A DNA stretch of 64,000 nt from Lachnospiraceae bacterium (GCA_021770755.1 JAETQI010000018.1:1-64000); one strand, 5' to 3'; positions 47,596-56,820 are shown, counted from the first letter of the stretch. Notes: generated by a model not told the origin, from the sequence alone. Numbers and translations: made by a program.

Positions 47596-47676
47596 ATATT
47601 TCAGAGAAATCAATACATGCTGTTGTGGATCTGGACATGTTTCCAGGCTGCTGTCGGCGGAATGCGAGGTAAGATC

Positions 47677-47820
47677 ATGTCAAATTTAATAGAATTTTTC
47701 AGAATGGTATTATCATACCTGATGGTTTTTGCGGTGATTGCCGCTGTGTCAGGGCTTGGCGGATTCATCGGTGTCAAAGTGTGGAAGCCAAAGGCAAAGT
47801 CAGAACAGGTAAAAGAATAA
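47677..47820 (+). CDS. Small single-pass membrane protein
   Basis: 47 residues, MSNLIEFFRMV then one hydrophobic helix (LSYLMVFAVIAAVSGLGGFIGVKVW) and a charged tail. ATG 47677 has GCGAGGTAAGATC before it; the longer frame from 47617 lacks a site. It has its own promoter and terminator, which supports a real, monocistronic small gene. Function unknown. Confidence 0.6.
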   Translation: MSNLIEFFRMVLSYLMVFAVIAAVSGLGGFIGVKVWKPKAKSEQVKE

Positions 47821-47833
47821 AAATATCGGGGAT

Positions 47834-47873
47834 AAGGTGTAAAGCTGTATACTTGCAGTCTTTACACTTTTTC
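47834..47873 (+). terminator. Terminator after the small membrane protein gene
   Basis: GTGTAAAG pairs with CTTTACAC, followed by TTTTTC and ATTTTTG. Confidence 0.75.
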
Positions 47874-47909
47874 ATTTTTGTATTCAGAAATAATCGTCTG
47901 ATTTTGTGA

Positions 47910-47938
47910 TTGACAACAAGATTTGGTTGCACTATACT
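47910..47938 (+). promoter_or_regulatory. nrdD promoter
   Basis: TTGACA (47910-47915), 17-bp spacer, TATACT (47933-47938). The -10 overlaps the first of a set of NrdR-like boxes. Confidence 0.75.
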
Positions 47939-47995
47939 AGAATACAGACACTATATCTAGTATAGTGATTAAATAACAGACACTATATAAAAGAA
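47929..47995 (+). promoter_or_regulatory. NrdR-type operator boxes
   Basis: Three elements resembling the NrdR box (ACACWATATATWGTGT): around 47929 (GCACTATACTAG), 47948 (ACACTATATCTAGTAT) and 47980 (ACACTATATAAAAG). The last two are 32 bp apart, the usual helical spacing of paired NrdR boxes. They overlap the -10 and start region, so NrdR with ATP/dATP should repress this operon. Confidence 0.6.
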
Positions 47996-48022
47996 AAACA
48001 CGTATAAGGGAGTAGGATGTAA

Positions 48023-50188
48023 ATGAGCGAAGAAATCGATTACAGTGTGCTTTACCAGCCGAAAAAAACCGTTTATGTGATCAAAAAGGACGGCAGCAAA
48101 GAGGCGTTTAATGTGCAGAAAGTCATCACTGCAGTAGGGAAGTCTGCCTATCGCGCGCTGACAAAGTTCACGGATGCGGAGAAGCGCCAAATCTGTCAGG
48201 ACGTCATCGACAAGGTGGACGAGATGGAGGAGGAGAGGATCCCCATTCCGGTGATGCACAACATCGTCGAGAGCGCGCTGGAGGACGTAAAGCCGATCGT
48301 GGCGAAGAGCTACCGCGATTACAGGAACTACAAGCAGGATTTTGTCCGCATGATGGATGATGTGTACAAAAAGAGCCAGTCGATCATGTATGTCGGCGAT
48401 AAGGAGAACGCAAATACGGATTCTGCGCTTGTTTCCACGAAGAGGAGTCTCATCTTCAACCAGTTCAACAAGGAGCTGTACCAGAAATTCTTCCTGACGA
48501 CGGAGGAGATCCAGGCGTGCAGGGACGGATATATCTACATCCATGATATGTCGGCGCGGCGCGACACGATGAACTGCTGTCTGTTTGACGTTGAAAGCGT
48601 GCTCTCCGGCGGTTTTGAGATGGGAAACATCTGGTACAATGAGCCAAAGTCGCTGGATGTGGCTTTCGATGTGATCGGTGATATCGTGCTCAGTGCCGCA
48701 AGCCAGCAGTACGGTGGATTTACCGTGCCCGAAGTTGACAAGATTCTCGCGCCTTATGCGGAGAAAACTTATCAGTCTGCAATAGAGAAATACGTCGGTC
48801 TTGGCATTGACCAGAAAAAAGCAGAAGAGGTTGCGATTGCCGACGTGGAGCGCGAGTTTGAGCAGGGATTCCAGGGCTGGGAGTACAAGTTCAACACAGT
48901 GGCAAGCAGCCGCGGCGATTATCCTTTTATCACGGTGACAGCGGGGATCGGGACGGAGCGCTTTGCCAGGATGGCGACGATCCAGATGCTGAATGTCAGG
49001 CGCAAGGGGCAGGGCAAAAAGGACTGCAAGAAACCGGTGCTTTTTCCGAAGATCGTCTTCTTGTACGATGAAAATCTGCATGGTCCAGGAATGCCGCTCG
49101 AGGATGTGTTTGAGGCAGGGGTCAAGTGCTCTGCAAAGACGATGTACCCCGACTGGCTCAGCCTGACAGGCAAGGGTTATATCGCCAGCATGTACAAGCA
49201 GTACGGGAAGGTGATCTCGCCGATGGGCTGCCGCGCGTTTTTATCGCCGTGGTACGAGCGGGGCGGCATGCATCCTGCAGATGACAAGGATACGCCTGTA
49301 TTTGTAGGACGTTTCAATGTCGGCGCGGTCTCGCTGCACCTGCCAATGATCCTCGCAAAAGCAAGGCAGGAGAGCAGGGATTTTTACGAGGTGCTTGACT
49401 ATTATCTGAACCTGATCCGGCAGTTGCATATCAGGACTTACGCGTATCTCGGAAATATGCGCGCCTCGACGAATCCGCTGGCTTACTGTGAGGGTGGTTT
49501 CCTGGGCGGTCATCTGAAACTTTCGGACAAGATCAAACCGCTGTTAAAATATGCGACAGCATCCTTTGGCATCACGGCATTCAACGAGCTTCAGATGCTT
49601 TACAACGGCAAATCGCTTGTGGAGGACGGCGCGTTTGCAGTGGAGGTGCTTGAATATATCAATAAGGAAGTCAACCGTTTTAAAGAGGAGGACGGAAACC
49701 TCTACGCGATCTATGGGACGCCGGCGGAGAATCTCTGCGGCCTGCAGGTAAAGCAGTTCCGCGCGAAATACGGTATTGTGGAGGGCGTCTCTGACAGGGA
49801 GTATGTCAGCAACAGTTTTCACTGTCATGTGACGGAGGACATCACACCGATCGAGAAGCAGGATCTGGAATACCGGTTCTGGGAGCTGTCCAACGGCGGC
49901 AAGATCCAGTATGTGAAATATCCGATCGATTACAATATCGCAGCGATCAAGACACTCGTGCGGCGTGCGATGGCGATGGGATTTTATGAAGGAGTCAATC
50001 TGTCACTGGCGTACTGTGATGATTGCGGGCACCAGGAGCTGGAGATGGATGTGTGCCCCAAATGCGGCAGTACAAACCTGACGAAGATCGACCGCATGAA
50101 CGGCTATCTGTCGTACTCCCGCGTGCATGGGGACACGAGACTCAATGATGCGAAAATGGCGGAGATCGCAGAACGGAAAAGTATGTAA
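48023..50188 (+). CDS. nrdD: Anaerobic ribonucleoside-triphosphate reductase
   Basis: 721-residue class III reductase making dNTPs by a glycyl radical under anoxia. N-terminal ATP-cone (VIKKDGSKEAFNVQKVITAVGKSAYR), catalytic body, a C-terminal zinc site CDDC...CPKC, and the radical Gly region in RMNGYLSYSRVHGDTRLND (usual RVxGY). GGGAGTAGG lies before ATG. NrdR-type boxes lie in its promoter; the activase gene nrdG follows. Confidence 0.95.
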   Translation: MSEEIDYSVLYQPKKTVYVIKKDGSKEAFNVQKVITAVGKSAYRALTKFTDAEKRQICQDVIDKVDEMEEERIPIPVMHNIVESALEDVKPIVAKSYRDYRNYKQDFVRMMDDVYKKSQSIMYVGDKENANTDSALVSTKRSLIFNQFNKELYQKFFLTTEEIQACRDGYIYIHDMSARRDTMNCCLFDVESVLSGGFEMGNIWYNEPKSLDVAFDVIGDIVLSAASQQYGGFTVPEVDKILAPYAEKTYQSAIEKYVGLGIDQKKAEEVAIADVEREFEQGFQGWEYKFNTVASSRGDYPFITVTAGIGTERFARMATIQMLNVRRKGQGKKDCKKPVLFPKIVFLYDENLHGPGMPLEDVFEAGVKCSAKTMYPDWLSLTGKGYIASMYKQYGKVISPMGCRAFLSPWYERGGMHPADDKDTPVFVGRFNVGAVSLHLPMILAKARQESRDFYEVLDYYLNLIRQLHIRTYAYLGNMRASTNPLAYCEGGFLGGHLKLSDKIKPLLKYATASFGITAFNELQMLYNGKSLVEDGAFAVEVLEYINKEVNRFKEEDGNLYAIYGTPAENLCGLQVKQFRAKYGIVEGVSDREYVSNSFHCHVTEDITPIEKQDLEYRFWELSNGGKIQYVKYPIDYNIAAIKTLVRRAMAMGFYEGVNLSLAYCDDCGHQELEMDVCPKCGSTNLTKIDRMNGYLSYSRVHGDTRLNDAKMAEIAERKSM

Positions 50189-50244
50189 AAAACTAAGCGC
50201 ATCTAAGGGTACAGAGGACGTACCCTAAGATTTGCTAAGTTTTT
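50187..50244 (+). terminator. Long imperfect hairpin after nrdD (partial terminator/attenuator)
   Basis: AAAAACTAAGCGCATCTAAGGGTAC pairs with GTACCCTAAGATTTGCTAAGTTTTT at 21 of 25 positions and ends in TTTTT. It could reduce nrdG relative to nrdD or protect the nrdD 3' end. Confidence 0.6.
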
Positions 50245-50245
50245 G

Positions 50246-50345
50246 GAAGAACGCCAAAGGGCGGCGTTCTTCGCGTGGTGACGTCAGTTGAAGGGCGGCG
50301 TTCTTCGCGTGGTGACGTCAGTTGAAGGGGCGGCGTTCTTCGTGC
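50246..50345 (+). repeat. 34-bp tandem repeat with alternative hairpins between nrdD and nrdG
   Basis: Unit starting GGGCGGCGTTCTTCGCG is present at 50259-50292, 50293-50326 and in part from 50327. A single left arm GAAGAACGCC (50246-50255) is complementary to GGCGTTCTTC, which occurs three times (50263, 50297, 50332), so it can form three mutually exclusive hairpins of growing loop size. No ORF is present. Confidence 0.75.
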
Positions 50346-50378
50346 GGTAATATAAGAACTCTGGAGGTTGGATTGATT

Positions 50379-50990
50379 ATGAGATATCACAATATCACAA
50401 AGGATGATATGTTAAATGGGGACGGGCTTCGTGTTGTTTTGTGGGTGGCGGGGTGTGATCACTGCTGCAGGGGGTGTCAGAACCCTATGACCTGGGATCC
50501 CGATGGCGGGCTGGCATTTGATGATGCCGCAAAGGCGGAGATTTTTGAGCAGCTAGATAAACCGTATATTGAGGGGATCACATTTTCCGGCGGCGATCCG
50601 CTCCACTGTGCGAACAGAGAGGGTGTGAAGGAGCTTGCAAAAGAGATCCGGACAAAGTATCCGGATAAGGATATCTGGCTCTACACAGGGGACGTGTGGG
50701 AGAATGCCATGAGATATCCCGTGATCCGATATATCGATGTGCTTGTTGACGGAGAATTTATGCAGGACAGAAAGGATACAACGCTTCTGTGGAAGGGCAG
50801 CAGCAACCAGCGCGTGATCGATGTACAGGCTTCGCTGGCACAGGAAGATCCAAGGATCCCGGTGCTTCACTGTGGAGATCACGACGACATTCCCATGGGG
50901 CGCAGTACGGCTGGAATGACAGATCAGAATATCGTGCCGTTTAGCGCAAACGGAAGCTGTGCGGTCAAGAAAAATGCGTGCGAGGCGTAG
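50379..50990 (+). CDS. nrdG: Anaerobic ribonucleotide reductase activating protein
   Basis: Radical-SAM activase that installs the glycyl radical on NrdD. About 203 residues with the CxxxCxxC cluster motif in AGCDHCCRGCQNPMTW and ITFSGGDPLH. ATG 50379 after GGAGGTTGG matches the family start (MRYHNITKDDMLNGDGLRVVLWVAGC); the frame from 50322 runs through the repeat. dut follows 4 bp downstream. Confidence 0.93.
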   Translation: MRYHNITKDDMLNGDGLRVVLWVAGCDHCCRGCQNPMTWDPDGGLAFDDAAKAEIFEQLDKPYIEGITFSGGDPLHCANREGVKELAKEIRTKYPDKDIWLYTGDVWENAMRYPVIRYIDVLVDGEFMQDRKDTTLLWKGSSNQRVIDVQASLAQEDPRIPVLHCGDHDDIPMGRSTAGMTDQNIVPFSANGSCAVKKNACEA

Positions 50991-50994
50991 GAAC

Positions 50995-51447
50995 ATGAAT
51001 ATCAAGATAAAATATTTTACGGACAAAGTACAGAAATTGGAAAAGATCTCAAAGGGAAACTGGATCGACCTTAGAGCTTCGGAGGATGTTGAGATGAAGC
51101 AGGGGGAGTTTCGGCTGATCCCGCTGGGCATCGCCGTGGAGCTCCCGCGCGGTTATGAGGCGCATGTAGTGCCCAGAAGCTCTACATTCAAAAATTTCGG
51201 GCTGATACAGGTGAATCATCAGGGTGTGATCGACGGTCCTGACCGCGAGACCGGGGAGGGCGGCTATTGCGGAAATGACGATCAGTGGTTTGTTCCGATG
51301 TATGCGATGCGCGACACAGTAGTCCATCTGAATGACCGTATCTGCCAGTTCCGGATCATGGAACAACAGCCGGAACTCGTATTTGAGGAGGTTTCCGAGC
51401 TTACCGGTGCAAACCGCGGAGGTTTTGGATCGACTGGAAGGAATTAA
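50995..51447 (+). CDS. dut: dUTP diphosphatase
   Basis: About 150 residues. Hydrolyses dUTP to dUMP, keeping uracil out of DNA. Motifs: VVPRSSTFKNFGLIQVNHQGVIDGPD, NDRICQFRIME, and the C-terminal P-loop-like NRGGFGSTGRN. Start ATG 50995 is 4 bp after nrdG; the frame from 50959 overlaps nrdG. It forms a dNTP-pool operon with nrdD and nrdG. Confidence 0.93.
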   Translation: MNIKIKYFTDKVQKLEKISKGNWIDLRASEDVEMKQGEFRLIPLGIAVELPRGYEAHVVPRSSTFKNFGLIQVNHQGVIDGPDRETGEGGYCGNDDQWFVPMYAMRDTVVHLNDRICQFRIMEQQPELVFEEVSELTGANRGGFGSTGRN

Positions 51448-51483
51448 AGAACGAGCGGAGGAGTCTTTCCCCCGCTCGTTCTT
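51447..51483. terminator. Bidirectional terminator between dut and the gerA-family gene
   Basis: AAGAACGAGCGG pairs with CCGCTCGTTCTT between convergent genes, with T-rich flank on the plus strand. Confidence 0.75.
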
Positions 51484-52882
51484 ATTCTGCTGATTTCGGC
51501 AGCCGGTGCCGGAACAGCGCGTGGCTGAGCTTCTGGTAACTGAACGGTATGAGCGGATAGAGATAACTCTGGCCGGATACCATCTTGTTGGTGATGATGG
51601 CGGTAAAGAACAGTATGACGCCTGCAAGATATCCCCAAAACTGGAATATCGCAGTCAGGATCAGGTTGATCAGTCTGAAAAACTTGATCGCATATCCAAG
51701 TTCATAGCTGGGATGCGTATAGTTCGCAATGGCAACAAATGCCATGTATAGCATCACCTCGGCGTTGAACCAGCCGCTCTTTACCGAAAACTCGCCAAGG
51801 ATCAGTGCCGCCATGACACTCAGCGGTGTAGACAGCATATTTGGTGTATTGACAGCCGCGAGCCGCAGCCCGTCGATCGCAAGCTCCAGGATCAGAAACT
51901 GCCAGATCAGCGGAACATTGATATCTTCCTTTACCACGATAAAATCAAATGCGGGCGGGATCCAGTCTGGATTCTGCATCAGCAGCAGGAATGTGGGCGT
52001 GATAAAGTAAGTCAGTATCAGGATCAAAAATCGCGAAAGCCTGAGATACGAACCTGTGAGGGGCGGGAAATAAAAGTCATCCGCTTCCTGTATCATGTCC
52101 AGGATGCTGGTCGGCAGTATCATCGCAGAGGGGGAGTTGTCTACCAGAATAATGATATTTCCCTCTAAGATCTGTGCTGCGGCAGTGTCAGGGCGCTCCG
52201 TATACTTAAATTTTGGAAACGGATTGTACCATTTCGATGTGAACAAGCACTCTGCGAGGCTCTCCTGGTTCAGTGTCAGGGCATCGACTTTGATATCGTT
52301 GATGCGGTCACGTATTTTTCCCAGAAATTCCTTGTCGACCCTGTTATCCATATAACACAGCACGATGTCTGTCCTGGAAGCCTTTCCGGCACTGAGCATT
52401 TCCATGCGCAGGTCCGTGCTTCTGATGCGCCGGCGGATCAGCGCAGTGTTGAATACGACGGTCTCCACAAAACCATCTTTGGAACCGCGCAAAACCTTAT
52501 CCTTTTCAGGCTCTGATACGCCGCGTGCGGGATAGGTACGCGAGTCGATCAGGAGACATTCATCAAAACCCTCGATGATGACCGCGAACACACCGCAGAG
52601 CACATTTTTGGCAATCTCATTGAAATCTTTGGTGAGATCCACCTCAACGTAAGGCATGAGCTGGTTTAACTCTTTTGCATTCTGTGGCATATCATCAGCC
52701 TTTAATCCCATCAAAAACTGCAGGAGCTTCTGCATCAGTACATCCTTACAGAATCCGTCGACAAAGTAGAAAACGGCATTTTTATCACCGATTCGCACAT
52801 CCCTGCTCACAATGTCAAACGATTCATCACTGTGGAGCAGTTCTGATATATATTTTTTATTTTCTTCAAATTCTTGATACAT
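51482..52882 (-). CDS. GerA/SpoVAF-family spore germination protein
   Basis: About 466 residues. A soluble N-terminal half with FDIVSRDVRIGDKNAVFYFVDGF and TYPARGVSEPEKDKVLRGSKDGF, which is diagnostic for GerAA/SpoVAF proteins, then about five membrane helices from residue ~290 (FLILILTYFITPTFLLLM). These proteins sit in the spore inner membrane and take part in germinant response or, for SpoVAF, DPA channel function. No gerAB/AC or spoVA partners are adjacent. The start is uncertain (52933, 52894 or 52882). Confidence 0.85.
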   Translation of the reverse strand: MYQEFEENKKYISELLHSDESFDIVSRDVRIGDKNAVFYFVDGFCKDVLMQKLLQFLMGLKADDMPQNAKELNQLMPYVEVDLTKDFNEIAKNVLCGVFAVIIEGFDECLLIDSRTYPARGVSEPEKDKVLRGSKDGFVETVVFNTALIRRRIRSTDLRMEMLSAGKASRTDIVLCYMDNRVDKEFLGKIRDRINDIKVDALTLNQESLAECLFTSKWYNPFPKFKYTERPDTAAAQILEGNIIILVDNSPSAMILPTSILDMIQEADDFYFPPLTGSYLRLSRFLILILTYFITPTFLLLMQNPDWIPPAFDFIVVKEDINVPLIWQFLILELAIDGLRLAAVNTPNMLSTPLSVMAALILGEFSVKSGWFNAEVMLYMAFVAIANYTHPSYELGYAIKFFRLINLILTAIFQFWGYLAGVILFFTAIITNKMVSGQSYLYPLIPFSYQKLSHALFRHRLPKSAE

Positions 52883-53004
52883 ATGGGTAACCATGCCTTT
52901 CTGAGTTTCAAGCGATACACATCGCTGGTTCATTGATATATGGATTCAGTATGTGCCAAAATTGGTATTTCATACATTTTTTTTCATCTTTTATACGATG
53001 CAAA

Positions 53005-53033
53005 TTTACATTTTTGGGGGTTTTTGATATACT
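53005..53033 (+). promoter_or_regulatory. Promoter of the LytTR two-component operon
   Basis: TTTACA (53005-53010), 17-bp spacer, TATACT (53028-53033); a ~150-nt leader follows. Confidence 0.55.
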
Positions 53034-53186
53034 AAAGCATGTTTGAAAAATGCTTTCTGCCAGATGTGCGTTACGATCTATATAAGATTAGCCTGAAATC
53101 AAAGATTTCACAATCCTGGTCGGAGTTTGTGTCAAGTGAGGAGGTTTACGCTGGCTGAATGCGGCGCTTGAGGTTAGGGGGATAAC

Positions 53187-53921
53187 ATGTATCAGATTGC
53201 GATATGCGATGATGAACCGGTAATATGTGAGATGGTATCTGGCGTCATCAGGGAATGGAGCCAGGACATCCGGATCACTTGTTTTGATTCCGGGGAAGCG
53301 CTCCTTGCTTCATACGATTCTTTTGACGCGATCTTTCTCGACATCGACATGAAAGGAATCGACGGCATAGAAACAGGAAAGCGGATCCGTGAGCGGGATC
53401 ATGAGACAAAGATCGTCTATCTCACATCCTACCGCGATTATGTGGCGGGCGCGTTTGAGGTTCACGCATTTCAATATCTGCTCAAACCGATCGCGCCCGC
53501 GCGGCTGCAGCAGGTGCTGGAGGAAATCTTCCGCTATGTGAAAAAAGCGGACAAGCAGCGGATCCTGGATTTTCACACATATGAAGGAACAGTGTGCATC
53601 GACGTATCCGACATCTGCTATTTTGAGTTCACAAACCGAAAGATCCGCATGGTGACGATCCAGAATGTTTACCATATGACAGGAAAGATCAGCAGTATCT
53701 ATGATCGCATCAGCGCGATGGGATTTTCCATGCCCCATAAGAGTTTTGTCGTCAATCTCCTCCATGTGAAAAATGTCAGGAATCTCGACATTTTCATGGA
53801 CAACGGTGACCAGATCCCATTGTCACAGAAGAAACAGAAGGAATGGAAACAGGAGCTTACAAATTATTTATCAGGGCGCTTGGAAACTGCATTGGAGCGT
53901 CAGAGACCGGAAGGAGGCTGA
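53187..53921 (+). CDS. LytTR-family response regulator
   Basis: 244 residues: receiver domain (AICDDEPVICEMV, phosphoacceptor Asp in AIFLDIDMKGIDGIETG, YLTSYRDYV, LLKPIAPARL) followed by a LytTR DNA-binding domain (ICYFEFTNRKIRMVTI, MPHKSFVVNLLHVKNV). AgrA/VirR-like, usually controlling secreted or surface functions. RBS TTAGGGGGATAAC. The kinase gene follows after 3 bp. Confidence 0.9.
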   Translation: MYQIAICDDEPVICEMVSGVIREWSQDIRITCFDSGEALLASYDSFDAIFLDIDMKGIDGIETGKRIRERDHETKIVYLTSYRDYVAGAFEVHAFQYLLKPIAPARLQQVLEEIFRYVKKADKQRILDFHTYEGTVCIDVSDICYFEFTNRKIRMVTIQNVYHMTGKISSIYDRISAMGFSMPHKSFVVNLLHVKNVRNLDIFMDNGDQIPLSQKKQKEWKQELTNYLSGRLETALERQRPEGG

Positions 53922-53924
53922 CAG

Positions 53925-55202
53925 ATGCCGACGATCGCAGACTGGGTATTTGCGTTGCTCGATATTGCTTCCCTGACAGTATGTTCTATGTATCCTGTCA
54001 CACTGCTGCCACATGACGGAAAAGTACAAAACAGCATGATATGCCGTATCGCCAGGATTGCGGCATGGATCATTTTCGCATTATCGACGGTGGTGATTCC
54101 CAGGATTTGGCAGGATGATGCCGTGACGATGATCACACTTACATCATATTACGTTTTCGTGGGATATCTGCTGTATCACAGGAACAGGACAGGGATATTA
54201 TATCAGGTTGGCTTTATGTTCTGCATGTATGCGACACAGGTGATTTCGATCTATATGGCGGCAAAGCTGTACGAGGTCTATTCTCTGGAGTACAGGACCC
54301 ATGTCTATCTGATGATCCTGTTAAAGATCTGCCTGCTGGTCATGGTCACTTTTGTATTTCGGGTATTGATCCGAAAAAGATATATGTCCGTACAGCCGCT
54401 GTTTAAGATCCGCGGAATGCTTCTGGTGCCTGTGCTTAGCGCAGCCCTCATTTTTCTGTTTACGGTCAGTTCCGATGTGTTTCTGATCCGGTTCGGGTAT
54501 GAGTGGCTGATCCTATACTGTGTGCTCGTCCTGGTGATCAATCTGTATTGTCTCTACTTCTGGTATGATGTGTCGAAGACACAGGAGCTAAAGCACAAGC
54601 TGGAACTGATGAGACAGCAGAACGAGCTGACGCACCAGTTTTATGCGGATCTGGAATCGAACTATGCGAAGTCGAGAAAGGTGATCCATGATATCCGAAA
54701 TCATTTGCAGATGCTGGAGCAGTCACAGAAGATTGCAGAATACCAGGGCTATGTCGCAGATGTGCACCAGATGCTGAATGCCCTTGGCATGACTTATTAC
54801 ACGGACAACCGCATGCTCAACATGATCCTGAATGACAAATTAAAACAGTTGGATCAGGATCAGTTCCAGTGCAGCCTGATGGGTGTCCGCCTTGATTTTC
54901 TGTCAGAAATGGACACGACGACAATCTTTGCCAATCTGCTGGATAACGCGTTGGATGCGGGGAAAGGCAACGAACAGTTCAGTCTGAAGCTGCAGGGTGA
55001 ACAGATCCAGGACTTTTGCGTCATAAAGATGTCCAATACCACAAAGGGGACGTACACGCCTGGAAAGTCCTCAAAGACAGGACATGACGGAATCGGTCTG
55101 GAAAATGTGCGCAATGCTGTTGAAAAGTATCACGGAGAGCTGCAGACGGATCAGAAGGGAGAGATATTTTCTGTTACCCTGCTGTTTCCAGACAATAGCT
55201 GA
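53925..55202 (+). CDS. GHKL-domain sensor histidine kinase (AgrC-like)
   Basis: 425 residues: about six membrane helices in the first ~215, a coiled dimerisation region with HDIRNHLQMLEQ, and a GHKL ATPase domain (TTIFANLLDNALDAGKG, KTGHDGIGLENVRNAVEKYHGEL). Partner of the LytTR regulator. A peptide signal is typical of the family, but no agrB/agrD is seen here. The lipoprotein and CPBP genes downstream may be co-transcribed. Confidence 0.9.
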   Translation: MPTIADWVFALLDIASLTVCSMYPVTLLPHDGKVQNSMICRIARIAAWIIFALSTVVIPRIWQDDAVTMITLTSYYVFVGYLLYHRNRTGILYQVGFMFCMYATQVISIYMAAKLYEVYSLEYRTHVYLMILLKICLLVMVTFVFRVLIRKRYMSVQPLFKIRGMLLVPVLSAALIFLFTVSSDVFLIRFGYEWLILYCVLVLVINLYCLYFWYDVSKTQELKHKLELMRQQNELTHQFYADLESNYAKSRKVIHDIRNHLQMLEQSQKIAEYQGYVADVHQMLNALGMTYYTDNRMLNMILNDKLKQLDQDQFQCSLMGVRLDFLSEMDTTTIFANLLDNALDAGKGNEQFSLKLQGEQIQDFCVIKMSNTTKGTYTPGKSSKTGHDGIGLENVRNAVEKYHGELQTDQKGEIFSVTLLFPDNS

Positions 55203-55250
55203 GGTGCTGCTTGGAGAAAATATATATTTAAGGAAGGAATGGTGGTATTT

Positions 55251-55682
55251 ATGAAAAATCTATTCAAGGGAAAAAGAATGATCGGCAGGATCGCAGGAGT
55301 GCTTGTGATGATACTGACACTAACTGCATGCGGGGCGCAGTCTCTGCCGGAGCAGTTTGACGAGGAGACTGTCAAGGCGGAAGCGCAAAAGGCAATCGAT
55401 CTTTTTAACGGACAGGATTATCAGAGCATTATCGATATGGGAAGTGATGTGTTTCAGGAACAGCTCACGGCGGAAGACTTCGCATCCCAGAGTGATCCAT
55501 ATCATGAAAAGTGCGGTGCGTTTCAGGAGATCACCAAGACCATAGTTCTTGGCAATGTCAATCAGGAAACGCAGGAGTCCTACGGCGGTGTCGTCATGAT
55601 AGGCAGATACGAAAATGGTACGATTCAATTTACGATCGCTTTTGACGAGGACATGAGGCTGGTACAGTTTATCATTAGGTAA
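55251..55682 (+). CDS. DUF3887-type lipoprotein
   Basis: About 143 residues: basic start, hydrophobic segment and lipobox LTLTACG, giving a lipid-anchored protein after signal peptidase II cleavage. The mature part (AQKAIDLFNGQDYQSIIDM, RYENGTIQFTIAFDEDMRLVQF) resembles DUF3887. ATG 55251 rather than 55239. Role unknown; it lies between the two-component system and a CPBP protease. Confidence 0.75.
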   Translation: MKNLFKGKRMIGRIAGVLVMILTLTACGAQSLPEQFDEETVKAEAQKAIDLFNGQDYQSIIDMGSDVFQEQLTAEDFASQSDPYHEKCGAFQEITKTIVLGNVNQETQESYGGVVMIGRYENGTIQFTIAFDEDMRLVQFIIR

Positions 55683-55727
55683 GAAGGGCGAAAGATTGAC
55701 TTCGTTTATACGGGTGAGGAGGAAGAT

Positions 55728-56756
55728 ATGGAAAGTATGGAAAAAGGCAGGGAATTGCGCATCTATATTGCAGTCGCCTACGGCGTCACGTTTCTGATGG
55801 GGTTATTGATGTGGTACGGGAACAGTCAAAATATTGATCTGGGCATGTTTGCGAATGCGCAGATGTTTTATCCGGCGGCAGGTGTGATGCTGGCGGTATT
55901 ATGCACAAGAAAAAATGATGCTTTGGTTCCCAGGGCATTTTACGTGTTCTTCATCTGTGTGACAGCGGCGCTTGGCGTGGTGGCGGTTATTTCAGTATTG
56001 AATCCCTACGCGATGATCGCTGCCGGTAATGGATATGTCCTTCCGCTGTGGACGCTGGCGTCTCAGATATTGATCATCGCTTCGAGCATTGCCGGGTGGA
56101 TCATTTTGCTGGCAACGAAGAAAGAAAAACGCAGGGCATATGGTTTGGGGTGGAACCGCACAGCGGACTCATGGTTTTGTATCTTTTTGTTTTTTGTACT
56201 GTATATGTTCCGGACGGCAATCGCGGTTTTGAGCAGTGGTGAATGGGCGATCTTCGGTGAGCTGCTAAGACAGCCGTACACCTGGATCCAGTTGGCGGTG
56301 ATGCCGGTAAATTTCTTTTTTCTGTACTTTGCATTTCTGGGAGAAGAATACGGGTGGCGGTATTATCTGCAGCCATTGATGCAGCGCCGGTTTGGCGTCC
56401 GGGGCGGTGTGCTGCTGCTCGGCGTTGTGTGGGGGATATGGCATCTGCCTGTGGATCTGTTCTACTATACGCAGGACAGTCAGCTTCTCATGATCCTGGC
56501 GCAGCAGGTTACCTGCATCACGCTTGGCATTTTTTTCGCGTATGCTTACATGAAAACAAACAATATCTGGGTTCCGGTGGCGCTGCATTTTATGAACAAT
56601 AACCTGGTTCCCATCATTTCCAACAATTATACTTCCAGCGTGCTTGAAAACCAGACGATCACGTGGGGAGAACTTTTGGTCTCTCTGGTGATGAATGGGC
56701 TGATATTTGGCGCATTCCTGTTTGCAAAGCCGTTTCGGAAAACAGCAGGGCAGTAG
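55728..56756 (+). CDS. CPBP-family intramembrane metalloprotease
   Basis: 342 residues, about eight membrane helices. CAAX-protease/bacteriocin-processing motifs: EEYGWRYYL (EExxxR), WGIWHLPVDLFYY (the His box) and ALHFMNNN. Family members process prenylated proteins or peptides, or confer bacteriocin self-immunity. Position after a LytTR/GHKL pair is common for peptide-related loci. ATG may be 55728 or 55737. Confidence 0.85.
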   Translation: MESMEKGRELRIYIAVAYGVTFLMGLLMWYGNSQNIDLGMFANAQMFYPAAGVMLAVLCTRKNDALVPRAFYVFFICVTAALGVVAVISVLNPYAMIAAGNGYVLPLWTLASQILIIASSIAGWIILLATKKEKRRAYGLGWNRTADSWFCIFLFFVLYMFRTAIAVLSSGEWAIFGELLRQPYTWIQLAVMPVNFFFLYFAFLGEEYGWRYYLQPLMQRRFGVRGGVLLLGVVWGIWHLPVDLFYYTQDSQLLMILAQQVTCITLGIFFAYAYMKTNNIWVPVALHFMNNNLVPIISNNYTSSVLENQTITWGELLVSLVMNGLIFGAFLFAKPFRKTAGQ

Positions 56757-56820
56757 CATTTTCACAAATCCGACATATTATGATAGTAACTATTGAAAAA
56801 CAACAAGGAGCAGTACAGAT

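Noticed and set aside
47969-49081. Minus-strand ORF of 370 aa opposite nrdD
   Set aside because: It runs through the nrdD promoter and coding region; nrdD is unambiguous and the antisense product has no family features.
50259-50341. Possible CRISPR array
   Set aside because: The 34-bp units are directly adjacent with no spacers and only two and a half copies; no cas genes are present. It is a simple tandem duplication.
56760-56820. Sigma-E promoter for cotJABC
   Set aside because: CATATTAT resembles the -10, but no convincing -35 lies at the right distance; not called.
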